A stretch of DNA of 64,000 bases, from positions 6,054,024-6,118,023 of the forward strand of contig JASSKH010000001.1 in assembly GCA_031763025.1 (NCBI GenBank), in the 5' to 3' direction. Position 1 is the stretch's first letter. Each line of letters starts with the position of its first letter. Source of the DNA: Macrocystis pyrifera (taxonomy: Eukaryota > Sar > Phaeophyceae > Laminariales > Laminariaceae). The notes beneath the pieces are model-generated. The model made no database searches and had not been told where the DNA came from. It saw nothing but the letters and a program-made list of their open reading frames with translations. Of this stretch, positions 56,788 to 64,000 are shown piece by piece. The translations under genes and the position numbers were made by a program.

Positions 56788-59176
56788 TTTTACTCATCAC
56801 TTTCACTTTCCAGCCTAATTCGTAAGAGGTTTTACCCTCGACGACCTTCTGGACAAGCCGTGGTCACAGGTGTCTTCCCTTCTCCCCCCCGGTACGTGCC
56901 TTTGCTTTTTATCGCGCATAGGGTTCAGCATTCCCACTGCTCGTCGATTTTCATCGAATGTAGCTAACTCACGCTCTCGCGCTTTCCGCTAATCAATCCC
57001 TTTTATGCAAGAAAAAGCCCCTACGAGCATGCACTCGGTGAGACTTGAACCCACGAAATTGATCTTGATAGGCACGCGGACCACCTACCAAGCCACCGGG
57101 GACGCCGGATATACTGGTACCTGGTGAAGCAGTATAAGGCCCATGAAAGAGAAATCATCCCGAATAACATAACAGCATAAGGCTCACTTCTTGTGGGACG
57201 CTATGAAAAACTGGATTAAGAAAACGTGCTCAGCGGCGAGCGCTACCTTAAATCCTACCGTATGTAATAGCCTACCTGGAATACTCAGGGTCACACAAGG
57301 ATGGTGGCACAGACTAAGGTTTTAAGGCTTGCTCTGATTACAACACGTTCGAACGAAGGATGTTTTTAGGGCTGGGCATTGGCACAGAATGTACTGGTAT
57401 TACGGGGGACCATAGTAAATAAGACCAAAAATTGTTACAAAAAATAGGTAAATACATAGGTTTTTGTGTATACCGTAGGTCCTATTTACTATGGTCCCCC
57501 GGATTTTTTTATTTTTTTTTTTATCATCACTTTTACTTTCCAGCCCACTCGTAGGAGGTTTTACCCTCGACGATCTTCTGGACAAGCCGTGGTCACAGGT
57601 GTCGTCCCTTCTCCCCCCCGGTACCTGCCTTTAGTTTTTATCGCGCATAGGGTTCAGCATTCCCACTGCTCGTCGATTTTCATCGAATGTACAGCTAACT
57701 CACGCTCTCGCGCTTTCCGCTAATCAATTTTATGCAAGAAAAAGTCCCTATGAGCATGCACTCGGTGAGACTCGAACTCACGAAATTGATCTTGATAGGC
57801 TCGCGGACCACGTACCAAGCCACCGCACCGGGGACGCCGGAATAGTAGTAATCTACTGATTGACCTGGCCAGTATATTCGCCAGTACCGTAGTTTTTACC
57901 TGACGTAGGCCCAAGAAACACGCCAAATTATGGTACGGAAACCCACTACAGGTAAGTGCGTTCCGGGAGGAGAGAGGAGAGATGGTATTCTGCTGCAATC
58001 CAGTACCATGTATACTTGATTGATTTTGACGACAACAGAAGTATTTAGTGTCATCGCTACTGACTTGAGTCAGCCAGTGCCCAGCCCTATCCTATTTGAT
58101 CGCAGTGATTCTTCCTGGAGGGCCCAAACCTCCGACGAGATAATGGAAAGAGAGAGTGATGACACTGCTGCTGTGTTGAGGAATGTACGTACAGCAATAC
58201 CGTATAGCGTCGGTTAGCGGTACTGCTGAAGGTTTGGCGTGGTGTTAACTTCTCGAGTCCTTGCCACTACGGCCTGTGTTGGGCACAGAGGCTTGCGGTT
58301 CAGCAGTAGGCGGTACGAGTTCAGACATCCCCCTACACCGCAGCAGCCCAAAGCTTATTCGTGTGTCTGGCTGGTACTACTGCTGCTGCTGTGCTCGAGG
58401 TGGCACATGCTACCAGTACGAGCATGTGTAGTGGTCATTATGTATAGTCGTACGAGTGTCATTAATAAGTATGATTTTGGCACTCCCCTCTGACCAAAGG
58501 GGTCAATCTGTCGTCCTGCGGCTGCGATGTTGCTGTACTAGAGCATTTACATGCGCTATTCTGTACGACAGCGACGGCCGATAGTCGACGACAAACACCA
58601 GGTAGACAACAACGTACTGCTGCTGCGCAGGACGTATCATACATGCTCCTTGCTGTACGTCTGCACGTACATACATAGTGCAGGCCGAAGAGCCGGTGAC
58701 TATTAATATTATTAATAGCACACCCTCACACCCCATACACAACGAAGCTGTTCCAAATTTTCACCTCCAAGCTTTCGCATCTGCTCGAACTCGTTCAGGA
58801 TTCTCGACGGCGAGCACGTCGGATTGATCCTCTTGAGCGCCACCAGATGCCCCGTTTCTTCTTCCCCCCCCCCTTCCTCCTCCTCCTCGTCTGCAGAATT
58901 GCCTCCCGCCACCCCACCCCCTTCCCCCCGCGCAATGCCTCCGTCGCTCTCTTTGACACCCTTCGCCGTCCAGACCGTCCCAAAGCTGCCCTCGCCAATC
59001 TTGGACAGAACCTTGAAATTGATCGGGAAATCACCCCCCCACCCGACCTGCGCCTCGCGAGACGGTTCCCCAGGGACTAAAGTTCCTATCTTCGGTCTAC
59101 GCTCGGCGATGTCGTGGGCTTCTCGCCGTCGTTTGAAACCTGAAGCCGACGACGGGGTTCTCGGTGAGGAGAGCAT
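53695..59176 (-). CDS. CDC7: CDC7 (DDK) serine/threonine kinase, complete, 4 exons
   Basis: With its Dbf4 partner this kinase phosphorylates MCM helicase subunits in the nucleus to fire replication origins. Exons in transcript order: 59176-58765, 55917-55678, 55487-55165, 54072-53695; phases match and give 450 residues. Motifs: glycine loop GEGSFGTVW at 61-69, ATP lysine in VALKR (K115), catalytic loop HRDIKPRNF from 201 (D203), DFGLAEP from 222, and GTTGFRAPEI ending in APE 315-317, then DVWSAGVILLCLLSRRYPLF. About 85 residues between DFG and APE form the insert typical of CDC7, which together with RILNEFEQM and the TGFRAPE form separates it from CDKs. An acidic Glu/Gly insert (about 80-108) interrupts the N-lobe. 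The start is the first in-frame ATG; GTG and CTG precede it. It is shorter than human CDC7 (574). Confidence 0.95.
54084..54178. repeat. Family F half element upstream of CDC7 exon 4
   Basis: CACTCGTTTGTTGCTTGCCT, CATTTGACCATTGACCACGA and CGAGACGGAG form the other half of F, oriented so that CDC7 exon 4 lies between the two halves. Confidence 0.72.
54708..55012. mobile_element. Family D element
   Basis: CTCGGACAGATCATAATC ... GATCTGCCCGAG, with GCAGTTCCTCACCTGCCGTT and CTTATAGGGCAGATAGATCA. It fills much of CDC7 intron 3. Confidence 0.78.
55653..55678 (-). repeat. (GT)n microsatellite forming a CDC7 donor
   Basis: On the transcript strand exon 2 ends CCAAAG and the intron starts GTGTGTGTGT for about 25 nt, then a T-run. 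Confidence 0.88.
56165..56480. repeat. CTA/ACT triplet-rich tract
   Basis: Long stretches of ACTACTACT and CTGCTACTA, with TATTAATA at 56224-56231 and 56397-56404, in CDC7 intron 1. Confidence 0.8.
56517..56620. mobile_element. Family A MITE
   Basis: TTACGGGGGTCCATATAAAA ... ACTCTGGTCCCCCATA within a CTA-rich triplet tract of CDC7 intron 1. Confidence 0.85.
56750..57108 (-). mobile_element. tRNA-derived SINE, copy 3 (full length)
   Basis: On the minus strand the head reads GGTGGCTTGGTAGGTGGTC (good box A) and GGGTTCAAGTCTCACC (box B with a closing T-stem), then the body, then an A-rich tail seen here as a long T-run at 56750-56790. This is the best preserved tRNA-like head of the four. Confidence 0.87.
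57400..57502. mobile_element. Family A MITE nested in an E element
   Basis: TTACGGGGGACCATAGTAAA ... ACTATGGTCCCCCGG. Its left TA follows the E-element sequence GCACAGAATGTACTGG; its right edge abuts the SINE tail. Confidence 0.87.
57510..57840 (-). mobile_element. tRNA-derived SINE, copy 4, nested in an E element
   Basis: It has the same head, body and A-tail as copy 3, minus strand. It lies directly after a family A MITE, and both interrupt a family E element. Confidence 0.87.
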
Positions 59177-59992
59177 CTCGGCTCCCAGCTCCTGATGGCA
59201 GGAGAAATGGCAAAAAACAGGGCTGTGCTGAGTTCTGAGAAAAACGCGTCGGGAGTAGAAACTCGACTGCGTCTCGTGTATAGGCACAGATGGGTCGCCG
59301 CGGCAAGCCTCGCCGAATGGGTTATCCTCAAGGGTTACCAGAGGCCCAGCAAAGGATCGGCCACGCTGCTAGTTCGGGATATCCTTCCACGCAGATGAGA
59401 GTTTTGCAGCGTGCGACCAAGCTTTCTTTCAAACGGCGGGCCGGGCGGAGTTCGACTTTATGTCCGAGGCGTGTTTCTTCAGGGGCATACGCAACGAAAC
59501 GAAACCGTTTTTTTTCCCGAAAAAGCGGAGATATAAGCGGAATGTCAAACGGCACATGTTTTCGAGATTGTCCAACAGGAGCCGTACCCTCTCGCATCGG
59601 AGAGCCTACGTACATAAAAAGCCTATCGTAACGGTTTGGTTTGAGTAGTGCCCTGTAGCTTGCACTACCGCAGACCCCTCAACTGTCGGGGAGCAGTCAG
59701 GATATACGCCCTGCTGCGATAACCCGCTGCCACTACCAATTGTTGTCGTGAGTGTCCTCCAGTTGCCGTCGAGTTGTCGTCGAGTAGTCGTCGAGTAGTC
59801 GTCGAGCTGCCGTCGATTGCGTCGGAAACACACAATCTGTGCCCCGATACAACGTCAACAAGCACCATCTCCGTATTTACTCTAGTAGCTCGAGCGCAAC
59901 AGCCGCGCAGCTGCTCAGGCCGAAACGACGACGACAACAAGGCAGAGGCGATTCTCGGCGCTACGGCAGCAGCCGGTTTGGTTCCCTCCAGC
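59177..59992. promoter_or_regulatory. Divergent intergenic region between CDC7 and the Kelch gene
   Basis: The two start codons face away from each other with 816 bp between them, so both promoters and 5' UTRs must lie here. The Kelch-proximal part has a CGTCGAGTAGT-type short tandem repeat near 59766-59812. I see no confident TATA box; ACATAAAAAGCC at 59612 is a weak candidate. The Kelch reading frame stays open upstream to about 59774, so an earlier non-ATG or spliced start is not excluded. Confidence 0.5.
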
Positions 59993-62900
59993 ATGGGCGC
60001 CAAGTACTCCGCGGTGCACTGTATGAAGAGCAGCATGCAGCAGGTCACCGAGGAGACCTCCGACCGAAAACAGGGAACTGGGTACAGAAATCGCCATAGC
60101 CAGTGGACTCAGTTAAACACGAGTGGCAGTTCTCCGTCACCTCGATCGGGCCACGATGTGGTGGTGATCGGGAGCAAGGCCTACCTGTTCGGAGGTTGTG
60201 GTGGGGAGCAGGTGAGGGGTGTGTGATGGCGGCGTGTACGATGTTTTGTCGGCGCGTGGTGTACTGCAGCTACGCCACGGCAGCAGGCTCTCGGGTGTAC
60301 ATTTTGTATACTCTCGCACGAATATGTACTCCGTGAGAGGACGCTTTTTTCTTCCTGTCGTGGTGGTAACTGATCAAAAGTTAATACGTAGCAGTTCGCA
60401 GAGGAGCCAAACCAAAGACACATGTTGTCGCCGATGAAGCGTGGAGTGTGTTTAGGACCACCATTCGTATATACCAAACACGTCTGTACGTGTACTGCTG
60501 TACTACAGTAGGAACAAAACTAACAGCTGCTATGTAGTGCAATAGGTCGTTGAGCGCGTTTGTGAAGTTACACCTAGGAGGCTTAGTGTTGGGAGAGATA
60601 GGCGGGACTGCAGTGACATCGAAGCTGCCAAACGAACCGGCACGTGATCGCGTGTTCATGTTCTCGTGAACTTTTTTCAACGGTCCTTGATGTTTAGACA
60701 CCGACCACACTTTGTCTCCGAACACTATAGGGCTGACCCGCGGCTGTTAGGCGGAGTAAAGCACAAGCTGCTCTGCAGTGCGAGCTATTGATCGAGGTAC
60801 TGTAGAGATTTTTATGGGCAGAAGGCTCGTATATCGAAGTAGGCGATATGCAATGAATAGTTTTTTGGTATTGCAGTGCACTCCAGACTCTTAAGAGTCT
60901 GCCGGTGTTCGGCAATCATTTGATTTACTCTGAGTAACAACCTGTATAACACCGAACAGTTCGTCAACCGGAACAATATAACTGCATAACGATGCGAAGG
61001 GCTATGATCCCTATCGTAGTGGTGCGGGTGGTATTCGTGGTGGTGAGGTGTGCCGTGCAGTTGTAGTATCATAGCCCCGTTCGGCGGGGGGGCTCGGTAG
61101 GCTATGATTCGGTCACCGGTGACTGGATAAATCGCCCCACCTATATCGTTTCATGCCTGGAAGATTACAGCCGTTGTTCCTCTTCGAGTATTGGTAGCAC
61201 GTCGACTATCGTCGCTGATGTGCTCGTGTTCAAGGCTCGGGCTGAAACACCTATGTTTAGGCCTCCGCCGCAGCCGTATAATATGTTGGTAATCTTCGGT
61301 TCGGTCGCCGATGGCTAGCTGAAAATACCCTGCCTGTATCGTTGAATGCCCGGAATATTACTACCGCTGTTCCTGTTCGAGTATCGGTAGCAGCAGGATG
61401 TTCATACCGTCGGTCGTCATCGTGCTCATGCTTTTTCACACTAACTTGTCGCTCAGCCGAAGGTTCGGGCCTCCATCACAGCAGGATGGGCTTCTACAAC
61501 GCGTTCTTGACTATCTGGTACAGCAGTATACAAGTATAAATCAAGGAATCACATATAGAATACGCGCGTTCGGTTTATCACAATACTTGTAAAATTCGGT
61601 AAAAATGGAATATATACGAGGCGTATTACGCAGCTTGCAAAGTTGAGTATCAACTATTTAATCAGTCGAACTCACAGCTGACGTATTTCAAAATTTATAA
61701 AATCAATTGCACCCATGGTCAACTTTATGACCCTCTTGCCTATTCCCTCTTTTCAAACATGCCAACGATTCAATACCTTTCCACAAACCCTAGTCAATCG
61801 CGAGGGAAAAAATGGAAAACGCTCGAACGGTTCACGCAGCTTGCAAAGTTGAGTATCGACCGATCTGCCGATCGCTTGAACTCAAAGCTGACGTGCTTTC
61901 TTAGTTTTTAAAGAAGCTGCAGATTTCCTCCGTTCAATATTTCACACTACCGGTATGAAACACCGTATGCACCCATTCAGGCGAAGAGATGCTAATAACT
62001 GCCCGCCGTTTCATTTTGTGTACCGCGCTTGAAAAATACGTTTCATACCATTGGCGAGGTCAGGATCGCGCATCGTTAAACGGTCGTCTTCTACGTAGAT
62101 AACGCAGAAGGAAGTCGTCCACCCCAAAAGTGAACAATAAAAATTAGCTATGCATAGATCTTACTATATATTAATCCCGAAAATTCCGGGAAATAAAATA
62201 GTTATCTTGATAAGTGCGTAGGCGTGGTTTGCATTCCAGAATCGTGATGCGCAATTCACATTTTTTCTCGCTCGATACGAACGCGGCGCAGCGAGTTTCT
62301 GACCCGTTTTGCCCCGTTTTGGCTGCCAAGTTGTTGGGGTAAGCGGTAGGTTTAGGATTAGGGTTAGGGGTTGGGTCTACTCTCGTACCTTGATTCCGCT
62401 AGGAAAGTCTTCCTAGCCCGCAAAAACAACGCAGCACGTACACAGCCTACCCCCCTGAAATTCCGTGCTACATAGCAGACTGTACTACGTAGGAGCTTGA
62501 AAGGAAACACGCCAATTTGCCACACTGACATCTCCCCCACGATTATTCGCCGATTGAATCGCCTGTCGCTGCTCCCCTCAGGACCAAATTACGTGTCTCA
62601 ACGACGTGTACGTTTTCGACCTGGAGCTCCACCGCTGGGACAAGGTGCACGTCAAGGGTGACGCGCCCTTGCCTCGGGCCTCGTTCGGCATGTGCGCGGG
62701 GCCTGCCCAGGGGACGCTCATCGTCGCCGGTGGCACGGGGGTGGAGATGGACAGCCTCCGAGCTGACGTCGTGGAGTACAACGTACCGAAGCGAACCTGG
62801 ACTAGGATCCTCACCGACTCGGAGAAGACTCCGTGCAAATTTTACGGACAGAGCGTGTGCACGTACGGGGATAACTTGCTCCTCTTCGGGGGCTCGACGG

Positions 62901-63594
62901 GGCTGCACTACACGAACGACCTGTTCGAGTACAACGTGCGAACGAACTACTGGAAGCGGTTGGTGGCCTCGGGGCGCATGCCCTCCCCGAGGTACAAGCA
63001 CCAGGCGGTCGTCGTGGGGCACAAGATGTACGTAATTGGCGGCGGCTGCTTCAAGCCGGAGCAGAGCGGCATCGACCTCTACTGCCTGGACCTCCGGACC
63101 CTCGTGTGGGAGGAGACGGAGATGAAGGGAGAGCTCCCGAAAGCGAGAGTGGCGCACAGCTGCAGCTTCGACGCCGAAACCGAGACCATTTTTCTCTGGG
63201 GGGGATTCACGAGCGAGCTCAGTCGCCTCCAAGACTTCTTCGGGTTCCACTGCCCCACCTCGACCTGGGTGAGGATGACCCCGGAGCCCGTGCAAGCTCC
63301 TGTGGCAGGCGGCGCGGCGGACCTCGCCGGGACGCCCCCCGCGCGGGCTTTCCACTCCGCGGCGTTTTTTCCAGGGGGGGCTGTACGTGTTCAGCGGTGC
63401 GAACGGTGACGTTCGGTACTCCGACGTGTGGCGGTTTCAGGTCCGCAGCACCCCGCCGAGCCTGTCCATGCTCGTGGCGCACAAGCTGAGGTCGGGGGAG
63501 CAGCGACCCCTTGCGAGACCTGGCGTTGCGGGTCCCTCTGGAGCTGGTGCAGGGTGTACGAAACATGAACGAGCACGCCGATAGGCTCTGCTAG
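59993..63594 (+). CDS. Kelch-repeat protein (KLHDC type), 2 exons, with two G-run frameshifts
   Basis: Exon 1 is 59993-60211, exon 2 starts at 62582 in phase 0. Six Kelch blades are visible, each with a GG pair and a spaced Tyr/Trp: KAYLFGGCGGEQ, GTLIVAGGTGVE, NLLLFGGSTGLH, KMYVIGGGCFKP, IFLWGGFTSEL and LYVFSGANGD. They would close a six-bladed propeller, usually a protein-protein or ubiquitin-ligase adaptor surface. The N-terminus MGAKYS fits an N-myristoylation signal. The frame breaks at a 7-G run (63374-63380) and again at a 5-G run (63494-63498). Removing one G from each gives blade 6 and a C-terminal helix (DLALRVPLELVQGVRN) ending at TAG 63592-63594. Read literally, translation ends near 63409. 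The tail resembles that of KLHDC10, low certainty. Confidence 0.88.
61110..61480. repeat. Diverged tandem duplication of ~185 bp in the Kelch intron
   Basis: GTATCGTTGAATGCCCGGAA at 61336 matches ATATCGTTTCATGCCTGGAA at 61142, followed in both by TTACxxCCGxTGTTCCTxTTCGAGTATxGGTAGCA. Confidence 0.75.
61545..61705. repeat. Family C module, inverted
   Basis: AATGGAATATATACGAGGCG, TTGCAAAGTTGAGTATCAAC and CGAACTCACAGCTGACGTAT are the reverse of the module at 41405. A more diverged copy follows at 61815-61905. Confidence 0.75.
62345..62373. other. Short telomere-like stretch
   Basis: GTTTAGGATTAGGGTTAGGG contains about three TTTAGGG/TTAGGG-like units in the Kelch intron. Too short to claim an interstitial telomere. 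Confidence 0.35.
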
Positions 63595-64000
63595 CTTGGC
63601 GACGCGGGGTCGGGGTCGGGGTCGGGGTCAGAGTCGGGGTCGGTGCTAGGAGGTGGCGCTTTTTATCTCAAGCCACGCGCCCGCGAGGGCGAAGGGGGGA
63701 TATAAAAAATACACTCTCAACGCATGTCTTTGTTTGTACTGGTATGTGGGTTTTGTGGCGTGGGGGGATATTTACGTTTTGTATGCGCGGGTAAGCGTAT
63801 ATGGACAGGGGGTCTTGGGGGGGAGGGGGGGCTAGACGCGTAGTGAGGTGTGAATATCATGTGCGTTAGATGGGGTTTTCAAGGCACAGCGATCGTATGC
63901 GATGCTACTACTGTATCCGTTGTATATTCGCACCACTGCCAGCGCCACGACGCAGTAGTAGTACGTCAGAAGAGCCTGCTATCGTCAAGCAGGATCGGGG
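63595..64000. other. Downstream of the Kelch gene
   Basis: After the GGGGTC repeat there is T/G-rich sequence and a G-run (63818-63830). No gene is recognised. Confidence 0.5.
63605..63646. repeat. (GGGGTC)n repeat downstream of the Kelch gene
   Basis: About six GGGGTC units begin 11 bp after the inferred Kelch stop. Confidence 0.85.

Larger units (their letters stand above)
57367..58090. mobile_element. Family E MITE interrupted by a family A MITE and a SINE
   Basis: The left end AGGGCTGGGCATTGGCACAG stops at 57397. The right part resumes at about 57846 (ATCTACTGATTGACCTGGCC) and ends CCAGTGCCCAGCCCTA. The intervening 450 bp are a family A MITE and SINE copy 4. Confidence 0.88.

Noticed and set aside
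57035..57108. A functional tRNA gene on the minus strand
   Set aside because: Box A and box B are present but the acceptor stem does not close, and the same head occurs on SINE copies.
62345..62373. Interstitial telomere
   Set aside because: Only about three imperfect units.
62543..63355. 270-codon minus-strand ORF
   Set aside because: Exact antisense of the Kelch exon 2; an open antisense frame is expected at this GC content.

Overview
The window is nuclear DNA of an intron-rich eukaryote, most likely a photosynthetic stramenopile and probably a brown alga. Three things point that way. Four spliced genes have many short exons in a sea of introns and repeats. One gene encodes an N-terminus that looks like the signal-plus-transit presequence with a Phe at the cleavage site that is used for red-derived secondary plastids. 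A Ty3/gypsy chromodomain element and many MITE/SINE families are present. The taxon is an inference; genus cannot be read from the sequence. No bacterial or phage genes, rRNA genes or CRISPR arrays are visible.

Layout. (1) 352-29605, plus strand: the 3' part of a condensin II subunit D3 (NCAPD3) gene in 23 phase-consistent exons that join to 1071 codons plus stop; its 5' end lies before the window. (2) 29606-35849: convergent intergenic DNA made of repeats. (3) 35850-50112, minus strand: a four-exon gene for a 217-residue, probably plastid-targeted protein of unknown function. Its 8.8-kb first intron holds an internally deleted Ty3/gypsy element (46011-48928), a SINE and a large GTACTCGCAGTA repeat field. 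(4) 50113-53694: repeat-rich intergenic DNA with one orphan ORF. (5) 53695-59176, minus strand: a complete four-exon CDC7 (DDK) kinase, 450 residues. (6) 59177-59992: a divergent promoter region. (7) 59993-63594, plus strand: a two-exon six-blade Kelch protein of KLHDC type with two G-run frameshifts near its 3' end.

Two genes serve the chromosome cycle: CDC7 licenses origin firing and NCAPD3 shapes mitotic chromosomes. They are not adjacent and nothing shows co-regulation.

The least ordinary content is non-coding. A MITE family (A) has TTACGGGGG ends and TA target duplications, including one copy nested in another. The octamer TATTAATA is strongly over-represented and in aligned repeats appears as a 6-bp gain at a TA, exactly what excision of family A would leave. 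A second motif, TACCWGGTA, occurs about 27 times and may be the scar of another TA-targeting element. Long homopolymers are strand-asymmetric in introns: G-runs follow donors and C-runs (up to 64-75 nt) precede acceptors. There are also four copies of a tRNA-derived SINE, nested insertions that can be ordered in time, and two decayed copies of the 5' edge of NCAPD3 exon 15. All coordinates and counts were made by eye.
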